A stretch of 64,000 nucleotides of DNA from Pseudisothecium myosuroides. Lineage: Eukaryota; Streptophyta; Bryopsida; Hypnales; Lembophyllaceae. A model generated the notes under the pieces. The model worked only from the letters and a program-made list of their open reading frames with translations. It was not told where the DNA came from and did not search any database. The stretch covers positions 13,578,001 through 13,642,000 of the forward strand of contig OX637297.1 of the NCBI GenBank assembly GCA_951799445.1. The letters run 5' to 3'. A program made the translations under genes and the position numbers. Positions 42,242 to 53,960 of this stretch are shown piece after piece (the stretch's first letter is position 1; each line of letters opens with the position of its first letter).

Positions 42242-45200
42242 TGTCGTACGCGTAATCTAGGCGTAAGTATTTTTAACAACAAAACGTGCTAAGATGACAC
42301 AAGTTATCGTCCCAGGAGATTCCAGACGTTGATTCAAAATTAGTGTTTCTAGACCTCTAAGTTTCCGGACTTTGACCACCTCGAGAGGGGTCCTTTCAAC
42401 ACACAAACACTTTTCCGGAACTACTTCCTTTCCGAATTCTCTTCCGGATCCGGCTCTACCCAATCTTCCGGTTCCGTCTTTCTAACAAGTTGGTTTTCAA
42501 TACCTCTGTTTTACCCTCAGAGGGTTCCTCACTTGCTCTTTCCGAGGGGTAGGGAACTGCACCACTCCGTATCTGACATAAACATAAAACAAAACACAAC
42601 CCAAGAATAGATCTAGTTGAATAAACAGGGTGGCATCCTCACAACATCCCGGATGGCCTATCCGGAAAGCTGGTCACACAGGGTAGCGTTAGGTCCTCCT
42701 TACTACAACGACGGATACCGGACTTCCGGAACTAAGGGAATGACTTCCTAGCTCTCGACCGCTCATGAGGTTGACTAGCCTTCCGGATGGGTGGAAATAT
42801 TCCTCTGGCGGTTGCCTATCTCCGCACGGAACCGCCCCTGCGAGTTCCGGACTAGCTTCCGGACCACTCCTTGGTCCCCACCGGATTACCGTACCAGCAA
42901 TCTAAAGGCGCCACTTTCTCACTGCGCAAGTCTAAAAACTCATCAGTAAAACACACTCAGCCTAATCCGGCAATCCAAGAATCCGGACTCCTCCCCCTTG
43001 CACACTCTCACTTACACATCCACACAAGTGACTATAGACGCGATACGCAAGAGAATAATCCAACGAGTGCTTTCTTGAATGCTTCAGATTAAATGAACAA
43101 GGAAAAGGAATGACAGGCCAACAAGCCGACCTGCCCTTAAAAACCCACAGAAAAGCAGCCCCAACGGCCACCAGAAAACCGGCCAACGGCCAACCAAAAA
43201 GCAAAAAGGCAACGGCCCTGAAGACCGTTCCGGGAATACTGGGAAACCGTTTAACTCCTAAAAGTCCGGAACTACTGGCTCCACATCCGGAAAATCCGTT
43301 TCCGGAACTACTATCCTGGTAAGAATCCTAACTATTATTACGGCTACCCTAGATAGTCACCTATTTCTCTTAGCCTTCTTTACAGAAGTGCCACCCTGAG
43401 ATGGTGATCCACCTGTCTTCTTGGGCGGGGTGTTCTTCGTCTTTGACCTGGTCCGGGGAGGCTGCAACTCTTCTTCCTCCAATTGAGTCGTCTCCTCCTC
43501 CTCTTCCAATTTCGGGTCCGCCTCGTTCAGTAGCCACCGTCCCCTTGGTTTCGGAACAGTAAGATCGATGAGCTGGGACGGCGCTGGTGTCTGCAGAAGG
43601 GGCTGGAGCATGTGAGTAAAACTCACCGGATCCGTCCGAGCTGGATTCAACACCGTTCCGGGTAAGGCTGGTTCCCGGAAAGTGGAAGCAATCGGTCTGT
43701 CAGGGAAGAGATCCGCCACCGACGCAGTTCTTCCGGCTGGCACGCCTAGAACAACGTCCTTCACCGAAGTCGTGGCCGCAAACTGCTTCACTAACGACCT
43801 CCTCTTCTGGACCGATGCTGTTCCGGCTTGCGACGTTCCGGCAATTGTTTTGCTCTTTGCTGGAGAAGGCTGGTTTTGTGCTCCTCCTTCTTGGAGATCA
43901 TGACCCAGGTCAAAAAGGCCTTGGTCTAACCCCTCAAGTGGATCCAGGTTTCCCAACAGCTGCCGGACTTCCTTGAGCATTCCTTCGATCCGGACTTCAA
44001 AATCAACGAGGATGTTCACCACCTTTGATCCGACCGCGTGACCATCCTTCACCATCTGGGAATTCCAGAGTGTAGCTTTGGCAAGAATATCCGCCGGATT
44101 GTCAAACAGGCCCCGGACATTCCGGACCAGATCGAGGGCTTCTCCCTCCTTTGCTTCAGCGGCCATCCGCTCTCTATCCAACCACGGAGCTTGCTCTCGA
44201 AATCGGTCCCGTTCTTGCTCCAAGGTCAGAATCCGATCCTCCAACTGCTTCACCGCTTCCGGATCCGGCCTTTCCGTCAACGCCACCAGGATTTGGGTTT
44301 CTTCCTTCACACCCAATTTCTCGCACATCTCCCGGATCAGCGCCGACATCCGCTCATTCTGTGCCCGGATAGCTATCAGCCATTTGATGGTGGCCTCTAG
44401 CTGATCCGTGTCCGGAAGTGGGTCTCGGGGCTTCTCTACCTCTTCGGCTTCTTGTTTCCCCCGCGCACCCTGATCAGTCGACTTTCGGCGCGTCCCTCCA
44501 ACGTTAGGTGATGCATGCTCCGTTTCCGGTTCCTCTTCTTCCGGCTCGAGCTTATCCGGTTCATCCTCCGCGGGAAGTCCGTACTTCAACAGATTCTCGC
44601 CCTTCCGGTACACTGTCATTTCCGGTCCGGCCAGTGCATCCTCGGAGTGATATAGATGGAAAAGATAGGGGCTAATCGGACTCGACTTCTTGTTCGCGAT
44701 ATTGACCACTAACTTTTCCACTACGGAGTGAATGATCACTCCCCAACTGACCAGCCTGGGAGCCGAATTCTCTCTATCTCCCAGCGCTCCGAAAATAGTA
44801 TTTGCCACAGTCATTGTAATCCGGGTGGGCTTTTCCGGATACAAAATAGGGATGAGGAATGCTAACAACTGCCCATCCCGGGGACTCTTACAGTCACTCG
44901 TGGCGTTTCCTTCCTTGGAATCCGCATGACTCCGGAATACATCCGCGGCGTAAGTGTCCGTCCGGGACGCCATCCCGGAACCCCTGGTTGGTGTAAAGTA
45001 CGCCTTCGCCCACAATTCCGGAGTCCAGGCCCTAGATCGTCCCCTAATCGTCAAATCAAACTAATTACCCACTCCGGAAACCAGCTCGTCAATCATCTCT
45101 TCACTCCGGACGTTCCATGGACGTTTTATCAATCCTAGACACCCCATGATTTCTAGGTCTTCCTCTAACTCCTTAAGGCGCTCCGGATCCGATGGGATAA

Positions 45201-45692
45201 CCGGACGCACGCCCCGGGCTGTCACTACCGACCTCCGGGATCGACTCGCTTCCGCCATCTCACCGACTGCTAAGACAATCCGGTGCAATCGGCACCTTCC
45301 TCCCTTTCTCTCCCTAACACGCCCTAATTCACCACTCTTTCTCTCTTCTAACGCACCGTGGAAGAGCACGGGTAAAAAGAGACTGAATGAGGCTGGCGGT
45401 GGGGTTTAAATACCTGTCGGAACCCTAAGTTCCCGCCGCCGAAAAAGTTCCTGTAAGTTCCCTAGCCGGAAACTAGGCAATAGGTCCCTACGATCCGGAA
45501 CTTTCCGGCTACGGTTTCCGGCAGACTGCGTAACCTAATTAGAGTTTTATCTTTTCTATGTAGAAACTAATTTCTATTTCTAATATCTAAGTCCTAAATT
45601 TGTATTTAAATGCAAAAAATTGAAAAAGTTCTGCTACTTTTACCTCCACTAAATTGTTAATTGGGACTTTCCGGATGATACGTACTCCCACA
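42242..45692 (-). mobile_element. Solo-LTR-like unit 2 (3,451 bp)
   Basis: Begins TGTCG and ends CCCACA, flanked by AACCA on both sides (42,237-42,241 and 45,693-45,697). Excising it with one duplication restores the RING-H2 frame, which verifies the borders. It holds a minus-strand ORF related to that of unit 1, preceded on the minus strand by a TATTTAAA box near 45,405. No reverse transcriptase or internal repeats are seen. Confidence 0.7.
43357..45258 (-). pseudogene. LTR-unit-encoded coiled-coil protein, diverged copy with one TAG
   Basis: From ATG at 45,258 (MAEASRSRRS) the frame gives about 633 codons with a single TAG at 45,061, where unit 1 has Gln in NQFERTLRG (here GN*FDLTIRG), so a CAG-to-TAG change. 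Shared landmarks with unit 1: MGCLGLIKRPW, DSKEGNATSDC, YPEKPTRIT, SPYLFHLY and LLKYGLP. A coiled coil lies in the middle. The C-terminus is acidic then strongly basic (KKAKRNR), an NLS-like end. The low overall identity to unit 1 shows two old subfamilies that kept the same architecture, which argues the protein matters to the unit. Confidence 0.7.
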
Positions 45693-47494
45693 AACCAAAC
45701 ATACTGAGCTCCATCCTGCCAAATGATGACGTGGTTTTGGAGGGGGACGCATTGACGAGTCGCGAAGACGCAAGGATGGTGGAGGCAGGAGGTTCTTGCC
45801 AAGATGATGTGGACATGACGGAAGGGCAATTGAATGAGGTGGATGTTGCCCTTGGCCCCCACGAGATGGCCTTGGATAGTGTGGATGGACATGCAAGTGT
45901 CCACCCTTCTTCTTCCATGGATGAGCACCAGTTAGAGTAGTTGGCAACGATGGATGAAGGTACCCAAGCAAGTCCTGATTAAGATAAAGTCATCCAGCTG
46001 CGTGCACTGGCACATGCATTGCAAGAGCAACTGAATGAAGTCACACAACGGCATGCGGACGAGCTGAGAAGAGAGGTAGAGAAGTCGAAGGCTCTAGAGG
46101 AGGCCAACATCATATTGAGGGCCCAAGTGCAACGTGCAGTAGTTGAAGAGTCTTTAGTACGTGATGAAAGAGATGTTTTTGTAACCGCATAAGTTGCCAT
46201 GTAAGCACGCGCAGAGCAAGCCGAGTTGGAAGTATAGAACATGGCGGTCGTATTGACCGACGTATCCAATTCATTGAACGACCACAATGAGGTGGTTTCC
46301 CGGACCTAGAAGTTGGAAGCTGAAGTGGCCCGACTCCACGCCGAGATGAACGACATGAAATGTTTGCTGAGCAACATGAAGTTGGTGTGCATTTTGGCTC
46401 GCAATGAATCGGAACAAATGCAACGTGAGGTTAGGAAAATAGCGGCAGAATTCCAGGACGGAGAAATAAGGTATTTCGGTATGATGTCATGGCCACTCAT
46501 TGAAGTCTTGTTTCCGAGTGATTTGCCTGAAATGCCAGGAAGTACAAGCATCGATTGGAACAAAGACCCTGCCTTGGAGTTCCAATATAATACTTTGAGG
46601 CGGCAATACCGCGTCGAGGGTGACCCCGAAGGCCCATTGCCACTACTGTGGGTAGACGTGCCGAATTTTGTGAAGGATGGGTCCACTTGCATCGTTTGTC
46701 AGTGTCCATATGGTCCTGAGGGCAGATGGAGTTTGGGTACGTGTCGCCATGTGTTCCACCCGTAGTGTCTAATACCTGCAATGGTGACAAAAAAGAGATG
46801 CCCACAATGTCGAGCTCCCTTTCATGGTCGCTTGTACCAAATGTTCGGCTTGGAAAACCATATGCCTGAGCATTAAGAATACAACAACGAGAATTTGCCT
46901 AGCAGAGCACGCAGACATCAATGGGGGCAAGACATGATCTGGCTGTGGAGGTGGAATCACTCGCACATTGATCTTCCAACACGAAGCGTGGACAAAGTGA
47001 ATTTCAAGGACGACGACCAAATATCGAGGTGTGGCAGATACATGCATCCAGGGCACGAAGCGCAGAAGCAAAATTTTTTTGCGTCTTGTCTTGGTGGCCA
47101 CTGGGACTTCTACCTTGATGCCTTCATCTGAGCACTGTACCTAGACGGCAAACCCCTCTTCAACAATGAAGGGGAGGTACTAGCTTGGGAGGGGGAATTG
47201 GGAGACGTGGCCGCTGTAAAATATGAAAACCATCGGGCATACCATGAGATGGTAACATTAAGTGCCATTTAAGGTTTTTTACAACGGGAACACGATGAAG
47301 TCCCCTTGGAGCTTCTGAAGGTTTTGCAATCGAAAGAAGGGTTGCAAAGTTTTCTGGCCTCAAGTATAGCCCGCGGTGTCATCAAACCGGGTTTGGAAGA
47401 ACCGGAACGTCCTCAACAAATTGTACCTCATGGCGAAGGCACCAGCACGGGCGCAAATGCACAAAGTAGGAGCGACGTTATTATAATAAATTAG

Positions 47495-47780
47495 GCATCA
47501 TGCAAGATACTCGGACATAGGTATCATACGAGTTGTACATAGTGTATATTCCCCAATTTTTGGGAACTTGTTGTATGTCCAAAAGTTTTTTTGAAGTAAA
47601 GGTGAATATTAACATATTTGAACATTTGATGCATGCCCTAAAACTTGTTTCTCTTTTCACACCTAAACGCTAAACCATCACCAATGGCCAAAACAAGACA
47701 CCCACCTTTCTAAGTTCCAATTTGTCCTAATGTTTGCATGATTTGTAGTGCCTTTCCTGAACACCGGAATTTGGGTCCCA
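47495..47780 (+). other. 3' flank of RING-H2 gene C
   Basis: AT-rich with no coding signal. Confidence 0.4.
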
Positions 47781-48312
47781 TTCTAAACCGCAAGCGTGAA
47801 TCGTCCATCTGGATCGTCCCCCGTAAAACCATCCCTAGGGCCGTCCAGGTCGTCCATCAGTTTCGTCCATGGGACCGTCCTCGTAGTCTGTCCCCGTGGT
47901 CCAAAACCGCCTGCCCACACGATTCTTTCAAGGTCCGTCGACGTACTCCGACCCCTAAACCGTCCACAGAACCCCCTGCCGCAGAAACCGTCCACGAAGT
48001 CCGTCCTCAAAAACCGTCCACGGAGACCGTCCACTAAAACCATCCACAAAGACCGTCCTCCAAATCCGTCCGCGGATTCCGTCCTCAAAAACCGTCCACG
48101 GAGTCCGTCAACAGTGAAGGTCCGTCTGCAGGATCCGTCCGCCGTCGGGTCCGTCCATCCGCAGCACGACTGCTGTCATCCACTTTGTCGACCGTGGTAA
48201 CTAAATTTACCCCGTCAGACGACCCTGACAAGTAAGATTCCATCCGGACGGACGCTGGTGTTCGATCCTGACGTACCGTCCGTCAGACCGACGTCCGAAC
48301 GTGACGTGACGG
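47781..48312. promoter_or_regulatory. hAT right subterminal region, dense CCGTCC array
   Basis: At least 14 CCGTCC hexamers lie between about 47,840 and 48,285, many as AACCGTCCACG or AGTCCGTCCTC at roughly 12-25-bp spacing and mostly in one orientation. This is typical of subterminal transposase-binding repeats. The left end has far fewer. Confidence 0.65.
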
Positions 48313-48323
48313 GGACAACCCTG

Positions 48324-48331
48324 ATATAAAC
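48324..48331. repeat. Right 8-bp target-site duplication of the hAT element
   Basis: ATATAAAC follows GGACAACCCTG and matches 16,457-16,464 exactly. Confidence 0.85.
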
Positions 48332-49180
48332 GGATATATGTCAGGAGTCATACAATTATACTTACTAACTACCAACAAACGAGTCACCTCCAGCACTCGC
48401 GTCATTCCCACAATATTATCAGCACCTGCTTCAATTCTTGTCAACCTTCCACCTCTTCACTTCAAACATTCATCTTTCCTTCCATCCATCTCCGTTTCAT
48501 TGCTCATATAACCTGAAATGCTGCGTTGGTCTCTTGCTCTCCTCCATACCAACACGTATAGCTCTCCTGAAGACCTGCACAACTCATGAAACCTCCATAT
48601 TAATGGCTACTTCCCTTGATTAATATTGACATCCTAAACTAAGACAAGCTTATATCATATGGACGGCTTAGAAAGCACGAACATCCCCGTTCTTCCATAT
48701 AAACTTATAGCACAACATGTCGCTCAAACATTTACCCCTCATTCTAATATATATGCCACTTCCACACATGGTGGGACATCAACGACTGTGAATGGCGAGG
48801 GATTGCTTTGCACACTCATGACATAGTGCACCGCACTCCTTTCAATGACATTTGCAGTCTCCTTCAACGAAACGTCTTCACTTGGTGTCCACACCGTCAA
48901 TGCCGTTGTGTACCGTCCTTTGCAATATCCACTAACATGTTTTGGACATAACTGGAAAACTCTAAGACTAATTCTACTTTCAATTCGACTTCATCTGGGT
49001 CTCCTTCAAGGCAATGTTGTCACACATACACGTCTAAAACATACACAAACTAGTTCTACCTCAAACAAATTTCATGGTACACTTCCTGCAGTCAATAATC
49101 ATGCATACAAACATACAACTCCGTCCTCACTTCCTATAAGTAGAGCCTACAGCAAAACAAACTGAACTCACCACGACCCA
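48332..49180. other. CACTA sequence right of the hAT insertion, no gene
   Basis: AT-rich with repeated short words such as 'ttcaat' and 'cacttc'. I see no coding signal; it is probably subterminal CACTA sequence and the 3' end of the minus-strand gene. Confidence 0.35.
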
Positions 49181-52100
49181 TCACTGACGGCCGGCCTTCC
49201 GCTTCTTCTTTTCTGGAGATGCCGTCTGTGCAACGTCACTTACTTTTTCATTTTCTTTGTGACCTTCGCCACTCTCCAACCTCCGAGCCTACACGTCCAC
49301 TTCTGAGTTCAATATGGGAATTTCATCGTGGCTCATCCCAGTAAATGCTTCCAACTAATAACCGGACTTCACTTCCTCGCTCTCATTGTTCTGGTCAGCG
49401 GTGCATCAGCGGCACAGCCAACACTGACAGACCTTCTGACATTCACTACATGTCTCGATAATTAACAAATATAAGGCACCTACCAAATCCACTAACGGTA
49501 TATGTCGCTTATTTCAATTGCAACAACGCCATTCCTCTATAATCACAACAACATAATTCTTACCATAGCACCCCCCTCCAAAAAATAAAAAATAAAACAA
49601 AATCTCTTCTCCCAAAAGGAACTGACCACAATTCTTGTTGGACTGCCGCTTCCACCTTCCCTTCGCTGCATGCCAACAGTATGATCATTAGACGAGCCTC
49701 CTCCATCAATACATATTGAGCCTCCTCCTTGCTCCATGCGACTCCTCCTTGCAGTCAGCTTTGCTATTTGCTTCTCAAGAGAGCGAACGTATTCCTTTTC
49801 TGCACTGACAATCACTTCATTGGAAGCAACTTCTTTTCCTTTGCCACACAACGGCTGCTTCGGCACTTCATCACTACTCTCTTGGTTCTCCAGAGGCTCC
49901 ATAGCATTCTCTTCTTCATCCGATTCTGACGACACATGTTTCAATGGAGTTTTTTTCTTCTTGCTCCAACCACCGTAGCCTTTGTCCCGTCGCAGCTCTT
50001 GCTCCAACTCCTCCGGATCCGGTTCCCTGCCCAGCTTCTCATGAAGATCGTCTCTCACTCCACTAACGCCCTTCGGTCCAGTTCGGCCCACATTGGTCCT
50101 GCAAGAATTTGCATATCGTATCCGCTGAGACAGTTCTTCGCGGCGTGGATTCTGTCTAACCTAGTCTAGCCGCCGCCACACGTCAGGATTCATTCCAGCT
50201 GGACATGGAGCTTTGTCAACCATGGTGTTTATGATTTTGTTACAGCGCTGAGTTACATTCCTGCCAGCAAGAGACCGTACATACGCTCGAGAAATGGGGG
50301 CGCTGTACTCAAAGTTGTCTTTCAATCTTCTCCGCAACAGTTTCATATCCGCTGCTGGCTGCCATCGAATATCCATCACTGATGGGTCCAATGATCGACA
50401 CAACGTAGCCAACTCCTGCTTCCATGCACCTTTTCCATACCCATACGGCTCTCCGTGTTCATCGACTCCAATGTAATGTCCTTTTAATCCCTGGTTCTCT
50501 CTCTGGATTCTTCTTGCTTCCCTTTCCTTCTGCTTGTGCCTCCTCTCTTTTTGCTTGGCATTCTCATCATTTGGTGAGGCTACAATGGTTTTCACAGCCA
50601 AGGCCCTTCTACTTGGTTGTCTTCTGAAGTCTTCGTCTGAGCTTGTATCACGGCTGCGGTCATCCCGACTATAGTCTCTGTCTTCATCCTCTGTATCCCC
50701 TCTCAATGACCGCCGTCTTCTTCTATACGTGCTAGGCTCGCCATACTGTCTTCCATATCGGTCGCCTGAACCGCCACCGTAACGCTTGAGGCTTTGATGC
50801 TCCATGTCTCGCCTATTGTGATAAGCTTCTTCTTCTGAAAAGCTTTAACTTCTTTGCCTTCTGCACTCCTCTCTTGGACGCTTGCCTTTACGACTCATCT
50901 GCTTCCCGATCAGTTCAATAGACATCCATGCGTCAAAGAATTCATTGCACTTCATCATCTACTTCATGACTTCTACGTATTTGAAGTTTAGTTAATGGGG
51001 GCTAAGTTTCAATTCACTTTCACTATCACCGTAGTGACATTACAAAGACGACGTCAATATGGAAAAAAGAGTTTGGAACTCACTTGAGGAGATCGCGAAG
51101 TCAAGCTCTCCTCTGCCCTTGCTGTACGTTGATCCTCATTGCTGCTGTCAGAGTAAGAACGCTATGGAGAATTGGAACGGACAGGTGCAGACCTCAATAC
51201 CTTACAACCTTGAGGGGAGAACACCACAGTTCTCCGATCTGACCTTCGATCCGGTGAAGCTACGTTTTCCTTTCTCTTCTCTAGTCTCGTCCCATTCCCG
51301 TATGATGGACTACCTTCCTCTTCACAAAATTAATCACATTCAGGGATATCTTTGACGACCGACTCTTGTTGAACAAGTCACTATGCTTGTTCTCTGTTTT
51401 TCTAATTCCTTATTTCCCATGAGGTCCCGTCCCCTACCTCTTCACATGATCCAACGGTACACTAAGAACATCTTCATCAATCATCCAAAAGAATACGGGA
51501 AAAACTAAGTGCACGAACATACCATGACGAATGGGATCGGCCTTAGGTATTGATAAGTCTTCGTTGCTATCGGCAAAATCAGCAGCTGCTACGGATTCAA
51601 GTGTAGCCTTCTTTTCCGACACCTTATCAATTACGCTCTTCTCGCGGGCTGAAGAATCACCAACCCCTCCTCTTCGCAAATTGAGGACTCCTCTGGACTG
51701 CTTGCTCGACTGCTTGCCACTGCTCTCTGGTCCCCCATCCACAATACGAGGATTTACGTTCACTTCCAAAGAATTCACGTCCACTCGCACTAACTGTGGT
51801 GTTTTCTTCATCCCCTTTCCTTTAGACTTTTCTACATTGGCCTCTACAACCTTCTCTTTTCCACCGGCACTGCAAACTTCTGAAGTCCCTTACTCCGTAG
51901 GATTTGCCCTCGTACCAGGTTTCCCTCTGATTCTGGGCATGCTCCAGCGTTCAAAGGTCTCCTTCTCTTTCCCCATTGCCGATTGCACGTGTTGTTTTTC
52001 TCCACAGTAAACGACCACACTTGGTTAATGAGTTCAATTTATTTGTTTCATCCACGTCAACCACCTAAGTCTACAAGTAAAAATGAGAGGCCATATGCAC

Positions 52101-53960
52101 GAGTCTCTAGACTCTAATTCACAACCACCTCACTGTGAACCTCATGTGTTGCATCTCCGCATTTTAACTACATAATCCGGGAATGGGGAGAAAATCTTAC
52201 CTTGTCACTATTCTTCGCCGCGTTTCTTTCACTACCTCTACCGTTATTCTGTATAGCAGATCCCGACTTCTACACAACCACATCATCCAATTTAGTGAAC
52301 CAAGACCCTCCCAGTTAATAAAAAGATTGTGATGATGCACAAACTTGTTCACTTTAAAATGCAGCCCTTCATCATTGGACACCAGGAGCTCACATTCAAT
52401 AATGACTAAATACAACGAAAAACTTCAACAAACCTGACATCCACTGAAGAAGTGGCCACAATATTACAAAATTACCTCCTGCATCAGTCGTCTCTGATGG
52501 CCTGCCGTTCTTGTTGTATGTTCCTCTCTCTCCACCTGCAATTTGTATGTCAACATCAAGATCATGAGGCCCTATTACAAAAGTAACATCTTCACCTTTT
52601 TTTAACATTAATAGGTTAGTTACACACAGCTCCAAAATACAACTGGGTGTTTGCTTCCCACAGCTAACAATTCAACAATACATTGAATACAAGATTCATG
52701 AACAGTGATGGATGTAAACACATCTTCCTCTAAACCAACCACGGCAACTACCAAATATGTAATGACAATTTCTAACCATGTCTTTGAAATGTGGTAACAT
52801 TTTCTATGTTCACTGTAATTCTCATCCTCCTACCCGTGAATGAAGCGGAAGAAAACAGGACAAAAGTCCACGTGCATCATACTGTACTATGGTAATTCCT
52901 TAAAAGAAAGCGTTCCAAATGCATCAAGAAAAGGCATCTAATGTGACGGCCACATCACACAACAACCCTGTTGCCCAATATCTTACGTCAAGTCAAATAA
53001 GTTATAGAGTAGAGGACCTTACCTTTCCACTGTCCTCTGCTATTGTGAGCAATGACAAACTTATCTCAGTTCTCTCGCCTGCAGTGTTGCTCCGTAGTAC
53101 TCTCTTTGAATGTATGATATCTGTTGTGGTTTCTTTGGACAGCAAATCTGGGTGCTAGCTACGATCTGAGCCGGAAGATTAAGAAGTTTCAGATGGCTTA
53201 TACTCCACGGTGCTCCCCTTCTTTGCTGGATCCCGGCTTGTTGTGAGATTGAACTCTTGCCTTCCACTTCTGACTAGTCCGACCCCTGCTCCCCTTCGGA
53301 AGCGCGGTTGATTTGGCACTCCCCCATGTAGCGTCCTATTGGTCCGTCAGATTCCCAAACTACGGCCGTTGTCAATGTCGCTTTTGCTGGTACAGTACGA
53401 GGAGGACAAGGAGGATGACGAATCTACGTCTAGTTGCCAAGTGGGGTCACTCCCAGAGTTTGTCGAATCCTCTGATGAACTATTCATTTCCAGACTCTTT
53501 GTCTCGCTTTTTTCTTTCAACGGCTGCCTGCTCCTCTGATGTAGATTGTATTCACTTCTGTTTGTGAAGCAATCAAGAGACCTTGTGGTCGGCAACAAGT
53601 TAATCGAGGGTTCTTGTTTTAAAACTAGAGCATGCGGTAGTACAAAACTGGGATCCAAGTCTACATTTTCGACTTTCAACTGTGAACTTCCTAATGGAAA
53701 ATGCAGTGGTTACTGATCAACAACAGAAGTACGATGGTCAGATCCTTCCAGTGGCACTCCGCTAGCAGGGTTGACGTCGCCAACGCCAGGCAAACCTCCG
53801 TTTCCAGTTACAACGCCGGCAGCATCGTCACAATCGTCCTTTGTTCCGCTAGTGTTCGTCCCATTGCACTCGACGTTTTCCTCCTTGGCACTTCACAAAA
53901 GACAACACACATCTCGCTGTCATTACCTTGGTTTAGTTATTACGAAAAGCGTTCTACAAC
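49181..53960 (-). pseudogene. Multi-exon CACTA gene, part resembling Transposase_24
   Basis: Exons read leftwards. About 53,960-53,347 is Ser/Asp-rich with a TAA near 53,710. About 52,615-52,476 and 52,405-52,201 join in phase 1 (donors 'gaggtaatt' and 'caaggtaag', acceptor 'gtatttag'). 52,019-51,523 joins the latter in phase 2, giving VVVYCGEKQHVQ, has one TAA, and ends in donor GTATGT. A long exon of about 50,975 to 49,630 has FFDAWMSIELIGKQ, an Arg/Asp-rich region and GVDEHGEPYGYGKGAW. It then has PDVWRRLD, RIRYANSCRTN and GREPDPEELEQEL, which resemble Transposase_24 (Ptta/En/Spm). It has three premature stops. A last exon ends EKKKRKAGRQ with TGA at 49,181. This would be the second protein of the CACTA element, transcribed away from the TNP2-like gene. 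The 5' end and some exons are unresolved. Confidence 0.5.

Larger units (their letters stand above)
41807..47494 (+). pseudogene. RING-H2 coiled-coil protein, paralogue C, split by an LTR-like unit
   Basis: The first part (41,807-42,241) has KKKRGNRVALDY, FVDWAHICRHWHRDRY, KKRLIEVARAL and MTYVEVFLGR. It is interrupted after codons for SGRKP by unit 2 and resumes at 45,698 with NILSSILPND, so the broken site aligns with paralogue A (AKPNKIRSIPPN). The second part continues in the same frame through a coiled coil, RYFGMMSWP, SIDWN and an RING-H2 finger with all eight ligands (TCIVCQCPY, TCRHVFHP, C, KKRCPQCRAPFH; about 46,690-46,830). Then come WLWRWNHSHID and CLGGHWD. About a dozen in-frame stops and no indel are seen. 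It lies on the plus strand near the right end, opposite to paralogues A and B near the left end. Confidence 0.75.
16465..48323. mobile_element. Giant 31.9-kb hAT-type element with cargo genes
   Basis: The left end CAGGGTTGTCC (16,465-16,475) is the exact inverse of the right end GGACAACCCTG (48,313-48,323). The unit is flanked by perfect 8-bp repeats of ATATAAAC. Inside lie a hAT transposase gene (37.3-40.5 kb), three RING-H2 paralogues (17.2, 20.6 and 41.8 kb starts) and a kinase-like gene (34.9 kb). Islands of CCGTCC/GGACGG occur at both subterminal regions and upstream of every gene. Later insertions inflate it: LTR-like units at 25,792-29,276 and 42,242-45,692, and probably other material within 25.6-34.2 kb. 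Removing the two defined units leaves about 24.9 kb, large for a hAT element (typically a few kb). Ends and duplication are seen directly; single-event insertion of the whole unit is a strong inference. Confidence 0.8.

Noticed and set aside
47738..48200. Open frames on both strands at the hAT right end
   Set aside because: They follow the CCGTCC repeat and have no conserved composition; this is subterminal non-coding repeat.
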